Of a stretch of 64,000 nt of DNA, positions 42,286 through 51,945 are shown piece after piece; the stretch's first letter is position 1; every line of letters starts with the position of its first letter. The notes under the pieces were generated by a model that did no database searches, was not told the DNA's origin, and worked only from the letters and a program-made list of their open reading frames with translations. The DNA is taken from NCBI RefSeq assembly GCF_001273845.1, contig NZ_JHBW01000068.1, positions 99,739 to 163,738 of the forward strand. Reading direction: 5' to 3'. The position numbers and the translations under genes are program-made. This stretch comes from Leucobacter musarum subsp. musarum. GTDB taxonomy: Bacteria; Actinomycetota; Actinomycetes; Actinomycetales; Microbacteriaceae.

Positions 42286-43452
42286 ATGTTCGGCTGGGGT
42301 GCGAAACGCGAGATCGAGGATCGACTGACGCGTTTGGAGTACGGTGAGGCCGCCGAGCGGCCAGCGCCGCGTTCCGTGAAACACACATGGAGCGACGGCT
42401 TCGGCCTGATGGCCACGCGATCGCTGCAGATCATCATTGTGCTGCTGCTCACTGCCGCGGTGATCTGGGGAATGCGCTCGCTCACCACGGTGGTCATCCC
42501 CATCCTGCTCGCGCTGATCTTCGCGAGCACGTTCTCGCCGGTCACCGCGTGGTTGCGTCGACGTCGGGTTCCCGGTGCGCTTGCGGCCGCCATCGTGCTG
42601 CTTGGAATTGTCGTGATGCTGACGGGCATCGGCTGGCTCATCGTCTGGGCCGTGCGCGACCAGTGGGATGATCTGTCGTCGCAGGCGCAAGACGGTTTCG
42701 CGCAGGTTGTCGACTGGTCGAAGACGCTGCCGTTCCTTCCTGATCAATCCCAGCTGCATGAGTGGGGCGACCAGATCACCGACTTCCTGACGAGCGCGCA
42801 GTTCGGATCCGGGGCACTCGCCGGTGTGGGGGCCGTGACCAGCTTCATCACCGGTCTCGTGCTCATGGTCGTCGTGCTCTTCTTCTTCCTCAAGGACGGC
42901 CCCAGTATCTGGCGCTTCCTGCTGCGACCCTTCCAGGGAGAGGGCCTGCGCCGCGCGGAGCGCGCGGGGGCGAAGACGGTCGAGACCCTGGGCTCCTACG
43001 TGCGCGGCACGGCCGCGGTCGCCGCCGTCGATGCGCTCGGCATCGGGCTCGGCCTGGTGATCCTGCAGGTGCCGCTCGCGCTGCCGCTCGCCGTACTCGT
43101 CTTTGTGCTCGCATTCATCCCGATCGTCGGTGCGACCGTCGCGGGCATCCTCGCAGCCCTGGTCGCACTCGTGGCGAACGGCCCGGTGAATGCGATCATC
43201 GTCGTCGGCGTCGTGATTCTAGTGAACCAGCTCGAGGGCAACTTCCTGCAGCCCGTGCTGATGGGGCGCGCGCTCAAGCTGCACTCCCTGGTGATTCTGC
43301 TGGCGTTGACCATCGGCACGGTACTCAGCGGAATCCTCGGCGCGATCCTCGCAGTGCCTATCGCCGCAGTTGCGTGGGGAGTCGTCAAGGTGTGGGATGG
43401 TCCGGACACGCCAGCGAAGTGGGCCCGCCCGCATCGCACCGCTGATTTCTGA
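42286..43452 (+). CDS. AI-2E family transporter (PerM-like membrane protein)
   Basis: A 388-residue integral membrane protein with about eight spans. Family markers are IPILLALIFASTFSPVTAWL, a central VLFFFLKDGPSIWRFLLRPF and the late NQLEGNFLQPVLMGRALKLH. The family includes TqsA and PerM; some members export autoinducer-2 and others are Na+/H+ antiporters, so substrate is undetermined. ATG 42286 is preferred over GTG 42280 because GAAGGGGAG ends at 42280. A 16-bp hairpin follows the gene. Confidence 0.88.
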   Translation: MFGWGAKREIEDRLTRLEYGEAAERPAPRSVKHTWSDGFGLMATRSLQIIIVLLLTAAVIWGMRSLTTVVIPILLALIFASTFSPVTAWLRRRRVPGALAAAIVLLGIVVMLTGIGWLIVWAVRDQWDDLSSQAQDGFAQVVDWSKTLPFLPDQSQLHEWGDQITDFLTSAQFGSGALAGVGAVTSFITGLVLMVVVLFFFLKDGPSIWRFLLRPFQGEGLRRAERAGAKTVETLGSYVRGTAAVAAVDALGIGLGLVILQVPLALPLAVLVFVLAFIPIVGATVAGILAALVALVANGPVNAIIVVGVVILVNQLEGNFLQPVLMGRALKLHSLVILLALTIGTVLSGILGAILAVPIAAVAWGVVKVWDGPDTPAKWARPHRTADF

Positions 43453-43459
43453 CCTGCGT

Positions 43460-43496
43460 GATTCCGGGGAGCGCGCGCGACGCGTTCCCCGGAATC
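43460..43496 (+). terminator. Terminator hairpin after the AI-2E family gene
   Basis: GATTCCGGGGAGCGCG pairs with CGCGTTCCCCGGAATC: 16 pairs including one G-U, loop of 5, starting 8 bases after the stop codon. No T-run follows. Confidence 0.7.
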
Positions 43497-43528
43497 ATGC
43501 GGGACACACCCGGGCGACGGGCCCCGAT

Positions 43529-43559
43529 TTGGCTCAGTGGCCTGGCGTGTGTTTATATA
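43529..43559 (+). promoter_or_regulatory. Probable promoter of the tRNA-Glu gene
   Basis: TTGGCT (43529-43534), a 17-19-bp spacer, and the AT-rich TTTATATAT at 43552-43560 stand out in GC-rich DNA. They would start transcription around 43566, some 45 bases before the tRNA. Confidence 0.5.
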
Positions 43560-43609
43560 TATGAGTTGCCAGCGCGGCGGGGAAGCCCGAAGAGCTGGGA
43601 ATCACGTTC

Positions 43610-43682
43610 GGCCCCATCGTATAGCGGCCTAGTACGCTGCCCTCTCACGGCGGTAACGCGGGTTCGAATCCCGCTGGGGTCA
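43610..43682 (+). tRNA. tRNA-Glu (anticodon CTC)
   Basis: A complete 73-nt cloverleaf. The acceptor GGCCCCA pairs with TGGGGTC, with one G-U. The anticodon stem CTGCC/GGCGG holds loop CTCTCAC, whose middle CTC reads GAG codons. The T-arm is GCGGGTTCGAATCCCGC. The CCA end is not encoded. It stands alone, followed 8 bases later by a terminator. Confidence 0.95.
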
Positions 43683-43690
43683 CCGAACGC

Positions 43691-43718
43691 AGAAGCCTCA
43701 CCTTCGGGTGGGGCTTCT
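43691..43718 (+). terminator. Intrinsic terminator of the tRNA-Glu gene
   Basis: A 12-bp stem, AGAAGCCTCACC / GGTGGGGCTTCT with one G-U pair, is closed by the stable tetraloop TTCG and followed by GCTGTTTCT. Textbook intrinsic terminator. Confidence 0.88.
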
Positions 43719-43847
43719 GCTGTTTCTGGCACTGTTCGGTGCCGAGCGCAGGCTGCGCCACTGTCGTGCAGCAGCGGGGCGCAGTCGAATCGTGTGTGAA
43801 TCTCGGCAGTATGCTGGAGGGGTTCGCACGCAACGAAGGAGCGCCAC

Positions 43848-44912
43848 GTGACCCGTACCATCAAGCTCGCAGTCATTCCGGGTGACGGGATCGGCCCCGA
43901 GGTCATCGCCGAGGCGAATCGGGTGCTCGATGCGGTGCTCGACGGCGGCGATGTGGTGCTCGATCGCACGGAGTTCCGACTCGGCGCCGACCGCTTTCTC
44001 GAGACGGGCGACACGCTGCCCGAGGCCGAGCAGGCGGCGATCGCCGAGCACGATGCGATCCTGTTCGGCGCTGTCGGGGGAGTGCCGGGTGACCCTCGCC
44101 TGCGCGATGCGAATATCGAGCGCGGGCTGCTGCTGAAGCTGCGCTTCGACTTCGAGCACTACGCCAATGTGCGGCCCTGCACGCTGTTCCCCGGTGTCGA
44201 ATCCAAGCTTGCGGCACCGGGAGACGTTGACTTCGTCGTGGTCCGCGAGGGCACTGAGGGGCCGTATGCCGGCAATGGTGGGCGTCTGCGCCCGGGCACC
44301 CACGCTGAGGTCGCTACCGAAGTCTCGGTCAACACCGCGTTCGGCATCGAGCGCGTCGTGCGCTACGCATTCGAAACGGCTCTGACGCGCCCGCGCAAGA
44401 AGCTCACCTGGGTACACAAGACCAATGTGCTCGTGCACGCCGGTGCCACCTGGCAGCGCATCGTGCAGTCGGTCGCCGCCGAGTACCCCGACATCGCAGT
44501 CGATTACATGCACGTCGACGCGGCCACCATCTTCATGGTGCAAGATCCGTCGCGTTTCGACGTCATTGTCACTGATAACCTGTTCGGAGATATCCTCACG
44601 GACCTGGCCGGCGCTATCGGCGGCGGCATCGGGCTCGCGGCCTCCGGCAACATCAATCCCGACGGCACGTTCCCGAGTATGTTCGAGCCGGTGCACGGCT
44701 CTGCACCCGACATCGCGGGGCAGCAGCAGGCAGACCCGACCGCGGCGATCCTCTCCGCGGGTCTCATGCTCGATCATCTGGGGCTCGTCACCGATGGCGA
44801 TCGCATCCGCGACGCCGTCCGTGCCGACCTCGCCTCTCGAAGTGCCGGTGCACGCCGCACCTCCGAGATCGGCGACGCCGTGATCGCACAGCTTCCGCAG
44901 CGCGGGGCCTGA
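43848..44912 (+). CDS. leuB: 3-isopropylmalate dehydrogenase
   Basis: A 354-residue enzyme oxidising 3-isopropylmalate to 2-oxoisocaproate in leucine synthesis. Motifs: [12 protein letters not shown] (start of fold), [13 protein letters not shown] (substrate), and [20 protein letters not shown] with the Mg2+-binding Asp residues, then [14 protein letters not shown] for NAD+. GTG 43848 has GAAGGA seven bases upstream, and TATGCT (43810-43815) could be its -10. It is followed closely by ilvE, forming a branched-chain amino acid operon. Confidence 0.95.
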   Translation: MTRTIKLAVIPGDGIGPEVIAEANRVLDAVLDGGDVVLDRTEFRLGADRFLETGDTLPEAEQAAIAEHDAILFGAVGGVPGDPRLRDANIERGLLLKLRFDFEHYANVRPCTLFPGVESKLAAPGDVDFVVVREGTEGPYAGNGGRLRPGTHAEVATEVSVNTAFGIERVVRYAFETALTRPRKKLTWVHKTNVLVHAGATWQRIVQSVAAEYPDIAVDYMHVDAATIFMVQDPSRFDVIVTDNLFGDILTDLAGAIGGGIGLAASGNINPDGTFPSMFEPVHGSAPDIAGQQQADPTAAILSAGLMLDHLGLVTDGDRIRDAVRADLASRSAGARRTSEIGDAVIAQLPQRGA

Positions 44913-44944
44913 CCCCGCTTCCACTCACGCGAGAAAGAATTTCG

Positions 44945-46051
44945 ATGACCGACCTGCAGTTCACCCGTACCGAGGCTGACCGCCTCTCCGACGCCGAGCG
45001 CGAGGCGCTGCTCGCCGATCCCGGCTTCGGCAATCACTTCACCGATCACATGATCTCGATCACGTGGACGAAAGAGGCCGGTTGGCACGATGCCGAGGCG
45101 CTGCCCTACGGGCCGATCCCGATGGATCCGGCATCTTCGGTGCTCCACTACGGCCAAGAGATCTTCGAGGGCCTCAAGGCGTACCGCCGCCCCGACGGCT
45201 CAGTCGTCACCTTCCGGCCCGAGGCGAACGCGCGTCGGCTGAATGAGTCGGCCCGTCGTCTCGCGCTGCCCGAGATCCCCGAAAAGCTGTTCGTTGCGGC
45301 GATTCGCGAACTGGTGAGCGTCGACGCGGCCTGGGTGCCGAGCGGGGCCGACCAGAGCCTCTACCTGCGCCCGTTCGTGATCGCCGACGAGAGCTTTCTC
45401 GGCGTGCGCGCGGCCGAGCGCGCGCGTTTCCTGATCATCGCGAGCCCGGCAGGCCCGTACTTCACCGGAGGCGTGAAGCCGGTCTCGATCTGGCTGTCAG
45501 AAGATTTCGCACGCGCGGGTCGCGGCGGTACCGGTGCGGCGAAGTGCGGCGGCAACTACGCGGCCTCCCTGCTGCCGCAGCAGGTCGCGGCTGAGAACGG
45601 CTGCCAGCAGGTGCTCTTCACCGATTCGGCGACGGAAGACACCATCGACGAGCTCGGCGGCATGAACCTCTTCCTGGTCCGTTCCGACGGCACACTGGTG
45701 ACGCCGCAGCTGAACGGCAACATTCTCGATGGCATCACTCGTCGCAGCCTGATCCAGCTCGCCGAAGACCGTGGCCACGCGGTCGAGCAGCGGGAGGTGA
45801 CGGTATCGGAGTGGCGCGAAGGCGTCGCGCAGGGCACCATCACCGAGGCCTTCGCCTGCGGCACCGCGGCGGTGATCACCCCGATTCGCCAGCTCAAGGG
45901 TGCCGGGTTCGCCATCGACTTCGGCGATGCGGCTCCCGGCGCGCTGACGATGTCGCTGCGCGAAGAACTCACCGGGATTCAGTTCGGTACCGTGGAAGAT
46001 CGCCACGGGTGGCTCAACGTGATCGTCGGCGCAGCGGAGCTCGCACGATGA
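44945..46051 (+). CDS. ilvE: Branched-chain amino acid aminotransferase
   Basis: A 368-residue class IV PLP aminotransferase catalysing the last step of leucine, isoleucine and valine synthesis. It is of the long actinobacterial/eukaryotic type: [39 protein letters not shown] with the PLP lysine, and [17 protein letters not shown] 44945 follows leuB by 32 bases. Its TGA overlaps the next ATG (ATGA), coupling it to the FAH-family hydrolase. Confidence 0.95.
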   Translation: MTDLQFTRTEADRLSDAEREALLADPGFGNHFTDHMISITWTKEAGWHDAEALPYGPIPMDPASSVLHYGQEIFEGLKAYRRPDGSVVTFRPEANARRLNESARRLALPEIPEKLFVAAIRELVSVDAAWVPSGADQSLYLRPFVIADESFLGVRAAERARFLIIASPAGPYFTGGVKPVSIWLSEDFARAGRGGTGAAKCGGNYAASLLPQQVAAENGCQQVLFTDSATEDTIDELGGMNLFLVRSDGTLVTPQLNGNILDGITRRSLIQLAEDRGHAVEQREVTVSEWREGVAQGTITEAFACGTAAVITPIRQLKGAGFAIDFGDAAPGALTMSLREELTGIQFGTVEDRHGWLNVIVGAAELAR

Positions 46052-46842
46052 AGGTCGCACGTTTTCAGATCGATGGCGAGATCGCGTTTGGTGTGCTCGA
46101 TCACGCCGAGCAGGGCAGCGGAGTCGAGCTCGTGGAGCTCAGCGGCGACCCAATGGTGGCGGGCTACGACACCACCGGGCGGCGCTTCAAGCTGGAAGAC
46201 GCCCAGTTGCTCGCTCCGGTCATTCCCCGCTCCAAGATTGTCTGCGTCGGTAAGAATTACGCCGACCACGTCGCCGAGATGCAGGGGATTACCGGCATCG
46301 ACGGCGGGGCGCCCGAGGAGCCGCTGCTCTTCTTGAAGCCGAACACCTCGATCATCGGGCCCGACGATGCGATCGTGCGGCCATCGATCTCGAACCGCGT
46401 CGAGCACGAGGGCGAACTGGCTCTCGTCATCGGCGCCGTCGCGAAAGACGTTTCAGAAGACGACGCACTGAAATACGTGTTCGGCTTCACGTGCGCGAAC
46501 GATGTCACGGCGCGCGACCTGCAGATCAAGGACGGGCAGTGGGCGCGGGGCAAGGGCTTCGATACTTTCTGCCCGCTCGGGCCGATCATCGAGACCGATC
46601 CCGATCTCGCCGACGCCCGCGTGGTCACGCGAGTCAACGGCGAGGTGCGACAGGACGGCCGCACGTCGCAGCTCATTCACTCGCTCGCGCGCATCGTGTC
46701 ATACGCGTCGCAGGCCTTCACACTGCTGCCCGGTGATGTCATCCTCACGGGCACCCCGGCGGGCGTCGGGTTGCTCGAAGCCGGAGACACGGTCGAGGTC
46801 GAGATCGAGGGCATCGGCATTCTGAGAAACCGGGTCGTATGA
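46048..46842 (+). CDS. Fumarylacetoacetate hydrolase family protein
   Basis: A 264-residue FAH-superfamily enzyme. The active-site sequence [16 protein letters not shown] is followed by [13 protein letters not shown], the metal ligands in [11 protein letters not shown] and NDVTARDLQ, then [13 protein letters not shown]. Members hydrolyse or decarboxylate acylpyruvates and similar beta-dicarbonyls. In many actinobacteria this gene lies between leuB/ilvE and gltX, and here the first half of that order is kept. ATG 46048 overlaps ilvE; its TGA overlaps the phosphoesterase ATG. The physiological substrate is unknown. Confidence 0.9.
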   Translation: MKVARFQIDGEIAFGVLDHAEQGSGVELVELSGDPMVAGYDTTGRRFKLEDAQLLAPVIPRSKIVCVGKNYADHVAEMQGITGIDGGAPEEPLLFLKPNTSIIGPDDAIVRPSISNRVEHEGELALVIGAVAKDVSEDDALKYVFGFTCANDVTARDLQIKDGQWARGKGFDTFCPLGPIIETDPDLADARVVTRVNGEVRQDGRTSQLIHSLARIVSYASQAFTLLPGDVILTGTPAGVGLLEAGDTVEVEIEGIGILRNRVV

Positions 46843-48614
46843 GCCCAGCCCCCGTGCCCGAGGACGAGCACCCGGAGGGAGCGGCCCAGGCCGAATCCGG
46901 GACCAGCCGCCGCGCGTTTTTGCGCCGGGGCGGCATCCTCGCCGCGGGGGCAGCGCTCGGCGCGGGCGGCGCCGCGACCGCGTGGGGCGTCGCGAGTGAA
47001 CGCGCCGCTGACACGCATGGTTCGACCTATGTGCCCGAGCGCTTCGCCGTGCCGAAGCCGCGCGCGAACCCGGGCTTCGATCATCTGGTCGTGCTCATGG
47101 GGGAGAACCGCTCCTTCGACAACCTGCTCGGGTACCTCTACACCCCTGACTCCCCTCCGGCCTCGGGCGAATTCGCCGGGCTCGCGTTCGGCGACTACCG
47201 CAATGCGGCGGCCGACGGCACCGAGGTGTCGGCGCACCGCTATGCCGGCCCCACCGACCGCATCATGGGGCAGCCCGACCCCGACCCGGGCGAGGAGTAC
47301 CCCCACGTCAACACGCAGTTGTTCGGGCGGATCGACCCGCAGAACCGAGGGCGCGACGTTGCCGACATGACGGCGCCATACAACGCGCCCAGCGACGCCG
47401 CGCACCCGCGCATGGACGGTTTCGTGCTCGACTATGAGGCCGATTTCGTCGGCCGCTCGGGGCGCAAGCCGACCGCCACCGAGCGCGATCAGATCATGGG
47501 GTCGTTCGACCCCGAGATGCTGCCGGTGGTCTCGAGGCTCGCCCGTGAGTTCGGCGTCTTTGATCACTGGCACTGCGCGGTCCCGAGCCAAACCTTTTGC
47601 AATCGCAGTTTCTTCAACGCTTCGACTTCGCACGGCTTCGTCACGAACTCGCTCGGGGGCATCGACAAGTGGTTGAACGCCGCACCGACCCCGACGATTC
47701 TGAATCGGCTCGAGGAGGCCGGGCTGACCTGGCGCATCTACTTCGACGAGTTGCAGCTCATCTCATTCACCGGCCTGCTGCACGCTCCGGTGCTCGAGAA
47801 GTACTGGAAGACGGAGCACTTCGCGACGATGCGGCAATTCCATGACGATGTGGCCGCGGGCACGCTGCCGGCCTATGCGTTCATTGAGCCGCGCATGATC
47901 TTCAATCACAACGACTTCCATCCGCCGGTCGGCACGCCGGCCGAAAGCTCCGTCGATGGGGAGAAGGTGGTCGACGGGGCGGTCTCCGACGTCCGCGCGG
48001 GTGACGCGCTGATTCACGAGGTGTATTCGGCGCTGCGTGACGCGATGTCGGAGCGCGGGTCGAACTATCTGAACACGGCGCTGCTCATCACGTTCGACGA
48101 GCACGGGGGCACGTACGACCACGTGCCGCCGCCAGCCGCGACGCCGCCCGACGACTCAGGCGCAGGAGAGATGGGGTTCACGTTCGATCGTCTGGGCTGC
48201 CGCGTCCCCGCGATCCTGGTCTCGGCGCACGTCGAGCGGGGGTCTGTGTTCTCGGGGGCGATGCACCATGGGTCGGTGATCGCATCGCTGTGCAAACGCT
48301 TCGGCCTCGAGCCCCTCACGCGACGTGACGCGGAGGCGCCGACGCTCGACGCGGCGTTCAATCGGCGTGTGCCGCGCAATATCGCCGACTGGCCGCAGAC
48401 GTCGGCGGCGTACGTTCCTCCGAGTGGAGAAGCGGGTCCGCATCCGGCTGACGCACACCCGATGCGACCGCTCAGCCCGCCGGCGAAGGGCCTCATTGGG
48501 CTGCTACTCTCGCGATACGGCACCCCCGAGGAGCGCGCAAGTCCGCCCCAGAACTTCGGCGACGCCTATCGCGTGCTCACGCGCCACGGTGCTGGGCTCT
48601 TCGGCACCGGGTAG
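46839..48614 (+). CDS. Tat-exported phosphoesterase (phospholipase C family)
   Basis: A 591-residue secreted enzyme. The Tat signal is [10 protein letters not shown] (Arg24-Arg25) followed by an Ala/Gly hydrophobic stretch. The mature domain is of the phospholipase C/acid phosphatase AcpA family: [20 protein letters not shown] (metal ligands Glu-Asn and nucleophile region), [20 protein letters not shown] and [16 protein letters not shown] with the second metal cluster. It would hydrolyse phospholipids or other phosphate esters outside the cell. ATG 46839 overlaps the FAH gene stop. Confidence 0.88.
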   Translation: MSPAPVPEDEHPEGAAQAESGTSRRAFLRRGGILAAGAALGAGGAATAWGVASERAADTHGSTYVPERFAVPKPRANPGFDHLVVLMGENRSFDNLLGYLYTPDSPPASGEFAGLAFGDYRNAAADGTEVSAHRYAGPTDRIMGQPDPDPGEEYPHVNTQLFGRIDPQNRGRDVADMTAPYNAPSDAAHPRMDGFVLDYEADFVGRSGRKPTATERDQIMGSFDPEMLPVVSRLAREFGVFDHWHCAVPSQTFCNRSFFNASTSHGFVTNSLGGIDKWLNAAPTPTILNRLEEAGLTWRIYFDELQLISFTGLLHAPVLEKYWKTEHFATMRQFHDDVAAGTLPAYAFIEPRMIFNHNDFHPPVGTPAESSVDGEKVVDGAVSDVRAGDALIHEVYSALRDAMSERGSNYLNTALLITFDEHGGTYDHVPPPAATPPDDSGAGEMGFTFDRLGCRVPAILVSAHVERGSVFSGAMHHGSVIASLCKRFGLEPLTRRDAEAPTLDAAFNRRVPRNIADWPQTSAAYVPPSGEAGPHPADAHPMRPLSPPAKGLIGLLLSRYGTPEERASPPQNFGDAYRVLTRHGAGLFGTG

Positions 48615-48726
48615 CGGTCGATCGCGTTCGATGCCAGCCGGCGAGCACGCTTCGTGACGCGCCGTGGTCCTGAGGCGAACGGCCTGTGCCACACTGGAAT
48701 CTCCCGACGAAGGAGCAGGTGCTGAG

Positions 48727-49824
48727 ATGGCTGCGACCCCCGCCGCGTCGCCGAGATTCGGCGTCGAAGAAGAGTACCTGCTGCTCGACGCGCAGACCGG
48801 TGTGCCCCGCGATGCCGTCGACGAGATGATCGCCGCGCTACCGGGCCGGCTTGCGGAGCACGAGTACTTTCACTGCCAGCTGGAGACCGCAACTCCGGTG
48901 TGCGAGTCGAGCGCGCAGGCGCTGCATGCCCTGAGCGAGTTCCGGGTCGCCGCCGCCGACGCCGCTGATAGCGAGGGCGTCGTGCTCGCGGGGTCCGGTC
49001 TGCCTCCGCTCGGGGGTGAACGGCACGGTACGCGAGTCGGCAAGCAGCGCTACCGCGACATCGAATCGGCGATGCGCGGCATGGTGACGCGCTACTACTC
49101 GACGGGCACACACGTGCACGTCGAGGTGCCCTCGAGAGATGCCGGCGTCGGTGCGATCGCGCGTATCGCACCGTGGTCGCCGGCACTCGTCGCGTTGACC
49201 GCGAACTCGCCGATCTGGCTCGGTGAAGAGACCGGCTACGCCGACTGGCGGTTCATGTCGATTCAGCAGTGGCCGACCTCGGGGTACCCGCCGAAGTTCG
49301 ACGACGCGGCCGAATACGATCGCGTCGTCTCCGGCTTGGTGCGCTCGGGCGCCCTGCTCGACGGTGGACTCGTGAACTGGCTCGTTCGGCTCTCCGACAA
49401 GTACCCGACCATCGAAGCCCGCCTCGCCGATTCCCAGTTGGCCGCGGGCGACGCGGTCGCGTACGGGCTGCTCTTCCGGGCCCTGGTCGCTCGGGCGTTG
49501 CGCGAGCATGAGCTCGGCACGGTGGTCGAAGAACCGCAGCGCGACCACCTGCGCGGCGCACACTGGGTAGCGGCGCGTAACGGGCTCGAGTCGGTGCTGG
49601 TCGATCCGACTTCCGGTGATCCGCGACCGGCTTTCGACGTCGTCGACGCGCTGCTCGTCCACGTCGCACCCGAGCTCGAACGCGCGGGCGACCTCGCACT
49701 GGTGACAGCCTTCATCGAACGTCGGAAGCAGGGCGGTGGCGCGCGGGCACAACTCGAGCATTGGCGCTCCGGCGGCATCAGCGCGCTCCTGGGGCTGTAC
49801 CGCGGCGCGCATCGCGAACCGTGA
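48727..49824 (+). CDS. Carboxylate-amine ligase, YbdK/GCS2 family
   Basis: A 365-residue glutamate-cysteine-ligase-2 fold enzyme. Marks are RFGVEEEYLLLDAQTG at the start (metal-binding Glu residues), HCQLETATPVCESSAQALHA, and TGTHVHVEVPSRDAGVGA. E. coli YbdK has weak gamma-glutamylcysteine ligase activity; actinobacteria normally use other routes (mycothiol), so the physiological product is unclear. ATG 48727 has AGGAGCAGG just upstream. Its TGA overlaps the GTG of the next gene. Confidence 0.88.
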   Translation: MAATPAASPRFGVEEEYLLLDAQTGVPRDAVDEMIAALPGRLAEHEYFHCQLETATPVCESSAQALHALSEFRVAAADAADSEGVVLAGSGLPPLGGERHGTRVGKQRYRDIESAMRGMVTRYYSTGTHVHVEVPSRDAGVGAIARIAPWSPALVALTANSPIWLGEETGYADWRFMSIQQWPTSGYPPKFDDAAEYDRVVSGLVRSGALLDGGLVNWLVRLSDKYPTIEARLADSQLAAGDAVAYGLLFRALVARALREHELGTVVEEPQRDHLRGAHWVAARNGLESVLVDPTSGDPRPAFDVVDALLVHVAPELERAGDLALVTAFIERRKQGGGARAQLEHWRSGGISALLGLYRGAHREP

Positions 49825-50414
49825 GCAGGCGGGCGAACCGGCCCGTTGGGTGGGTCGTTGTGGCCGACGGTGCCGAGGCCGTGCTGCGCGTGCGGGCGCT
49901 CGCATTGCCGTTCGGCGTGTTCGTTGCGCTGCTGGTCGGCACCATCGTGTGTGCGGGAACCGCGGCGGTCGCGTTGCTCATCGCACTCACCGGCACTGAG
50001 CGAGACTGGCTGCCGCGCTGGCAGGTGGTGTGGATCTCTGCGGTGATCGGCATCGCGGCATTCTTCGTGCTGGCCGCCGTGCTCCGAGTGAGTGCCGGCA
50101 CGCTGCACCTGAGAGTCACGCCCCACGGGCTTACGGCCGCGATCGGCTCACGAGACATCGATCTGCCCTGGAGCGCGGTCACTCGGCTGATGCTGCGATC
50201 CGGCACCGACTATGCCCGCGTGCAGATCGCCGGCACGGCCCGCCCACTGACGGCCCTCATCGGGGCAGTCGCGCTCGTCGGATACCGTGCGGGTATCGAA
50301 GATGTCAGCCCTCCCGAGTGCGTGCTCACCTGGTGCGCGGCGGCGGGATTGCGCAACCGGGCCGACCCGCGGCGTCACCCCGGCATGCTCGATCTGCAGC
50401 GAGGCGACGTGTAA
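49821..50414 (+). CDS. Hypothetical membrane protein with PH-like C-terminal part
   Basis: A 197-residue protein, coupled to the ligase gene by a GTGA overlap that decides its start. It has two transmembrane segments (about 25-55 and 70-95). A soluble region follows (SAGTLHLRVTPHGLTAAIGS, DIDLPWSAVTRLMLRSGTDY) that resembles bacterial PH-type membrane-associated domains. The ending is basic. No family name is certain. It could help localise the ligase at the membrane, but this is guesswork. Confidence 0.65.
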   Translation: MSRRANRPVGWVVVADGAEAVLRVRALALPFGVFVALLVGTIVCAGTAAVALLIALTGTERDWLPRWQVVWISAVIGIAAFFVLAAVLRVSAGTLHLRVTPHGLTAAIGSRDIDLPWSAVTRLMLRSGTDYARVQIAGTARPLTALIGAVALVGYRAGIEDVSPPECVLTWCAAAGLRNRADPRRHPGMLDLQRGDV

Positions 50415-50481
50415 CGCTCGGCACGATGCAAGCCGAGTCGGGTACGCTCTGAGCATTCGGGACCGCGAGGAGGGGGTCGTG

Positions 50482-51834
50482 ATGTCTCACACCTGGCAGG
50501 CGCTGCGGCGCGGGGAATCGGCGCTGGAGCGACGGCGAATGCTCGAACGCGCGCACGAGCGGTTCGTGGCAGATCGAGGAATCGTGCTCGACTCTGACGG
50601 CCGAGCTCAGTTCGCACAGGCCACCGCGGTGCGCCCCCTCGTGCTGGAGTCCTGGCTCAGAGCGCAGCATCACACCGTCGACCCCGACCGCGTGCCCGAC
50701 CGCCCGGCGATCGATGCCGACGCGCTCGTCGATCTGCAGCGGACGCACCCGATCGGCGAGGCGCTGCCGGTGGTGCGCCGCCTGCTGCTCGAGGAGGCAA
50801 GCGAGTCGGGATTCATTGTCGCGCTCGGCGACGCGTCCGGTCGGCTGCTCTGGGTCGACGGAGACGCGCGACTGCGCACCCGTGCGGAAGATATGGGGTT
50901 CCGTGCGGGCATGGACTGGTCCGAGCGCGCGGTCGGCACGAGCGCGCCCGGGAGTGCGCTCGCTCTCGACCACGCCCTGCAGGTGCTCGGTGCCGAGCAC
51001 TACTCGCGCGCGGTGCACCCGTGGAGTTGTACCGCGGCGCCGGTGCACGACCCGGTAAGCGGCGCCATCATCGGTGTCATCGACGTGACGGGCGGCGACG
51101 GCGCCGCGTCTCCGCACCTGATGCCGCTCATGGACGCGACAGTGGCCGCGGTCGAGGCCGAACTACAGCTCGCGGCTCTCAGACGGCGCATGGAGCAGGA
51201 TCGCGGTGCCCGCACGAGCAGCCGACGGCCTCGGGCGCCCATCGCCTCTGCAGGCCCCGCACCGCGCCTCGTCGTGCTCGGTCGCGACCCCGCCGTGCTC
51301 GAGTGCGGAGGCCGCGCTCTGCCCGTCGCGGGTCGGCACGCCGAGATCCTGCTCGCCCTGGCTGCGTCACCGCGCGGGCTCGGTGCCACTGCGCTCGCCC
51401 GGCAGATCTACGGGCACGACGGAGCAGAGGGCACGCTCCGCCCGGAGATGGTGCGCCTGCGCAAGTGGCTCGAGCAGCACGATACGGGGCTCGCTCTCGC
51501 TTCCCGGCCCTACCGGCTCGAGCCCGGCGTGCGGGTCGACGCCACCGAGAGCCTCGAGGCACTCGGACGCGGCGCCCATCGCTTGGCGCTCGCGGCCTAT
51601 GAAGGTCCGGTGCTTCCCGCCTCGAGTGCGCCCGTCGTCGAGGAGCTGCGGGCATCGGTCGATGCGACCCTGCGGGAGTCCATGCTGCAGTCGGCCGCCC
51701 CCGATGCGTTGTTCGCCTACGCGCAGAACTGGGCGTCCGACGATGCGCAGGTGTGGGAGACCCTGCTGCAGGTGCTGCCGCCGATGTCGCCCAAGCGCGC
51801 CCGCGTCGTCGCCCGACTCGAACAGCTCGGATAA
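50482..51834 (+). CDS. GAF-domain regulator with winged-helix C-terminus, for ALDH/ADH operon
   Basis: A 450-residue regulator. The N-terminal half (~60-235) resembles the AcoR-type GAF sensor: VLESWLRAQHHTVDPDRVPD, RTRAEDMGFRAGMDWSERAV, GTSAPGSALALDHALQVLGA and HPWSCTAAPVHDPVSGAIIG. There is no AAA+ sigma-54 domain. Instead residues ~270-360 look like a winged helix (AEILLALAASPRGLGATALA, RPEMVRLRKWLEQHDTGLAL) and the C-terminal ~90 are helical, reminiscent of SARP/BTAD architecture. ATG 50482 has AGGAGG about 8 bases upstream. It directly precedes the aldehyde/alcohol dehydrogenase operon and probably activates it. Confidence 0.78.
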   Translation: MSHTWQALRRGESALERRRMLERAHERFVADRGIVLDSDGRAQFAQATAVRPLVLESWLRAQHHTVDPDRVPDRPAIDADALVDLQRTHPIGEALPVVRRLLLEEASESGFIVALGDASGRLLWVDGDARLRTRAEDMGFRAGMDWSERAVGTSAPGSALALDHALQVLGAEHYSRAVHPWSCTAAPVHDPVSGAIIGVIDVTGGDGAASPHLMPLMDATVAAVEAELQLAALRRRMEQDRGARTSSRRPRAPIASAGPAPRLVVLGRDPAVLECGGRALPVAGRHAEILLALAASPRGLGATALARQIYGHDGAEGTLRPEMVRLRKWLEQHDTGLALASRPYRLEPGVRVDATESLEALGRGAHRLALAAYEGPVLPASSAPVVEELRASVDATLRESMLQSAAPDALFAYAQNWASDDAQVWETLLQVLPPMSPKRARVVARLEQLG

Positions 51835-51852
51835 CCGCCGCGAAACACGCGC

Positions 51853-51870
51853 GCAACGTGCGTGCAACGT
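51853..51870 (+). promoter_or_regulatory. Direct GCAACGT repeats upstream of the aldehyde dehydrogenase gene
   Basis: GCAACGT occurs at 51853-51859 and 51864-51870, one helical turn apart, about 80 bases before the aldehyde dehydrogenase ATG. Such phased repeats are typical of activator sites; the GAF regulator next door is the candidate. Confidence 0.35.
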
Positions 51871-51945
51871 CCGCAGACGTACCGTCGTCGCAACCGATCC
51901 TCACCGAGTGATCGGCACCGACAACGACGTCAGAGGAGATGCACC

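Noticed and set aside
43553..43847. Short open frames over the tRNA-Glu and its terminator
   Set aside because: They cross a complete tRNA and a strong terminator and have no ribosome sites.
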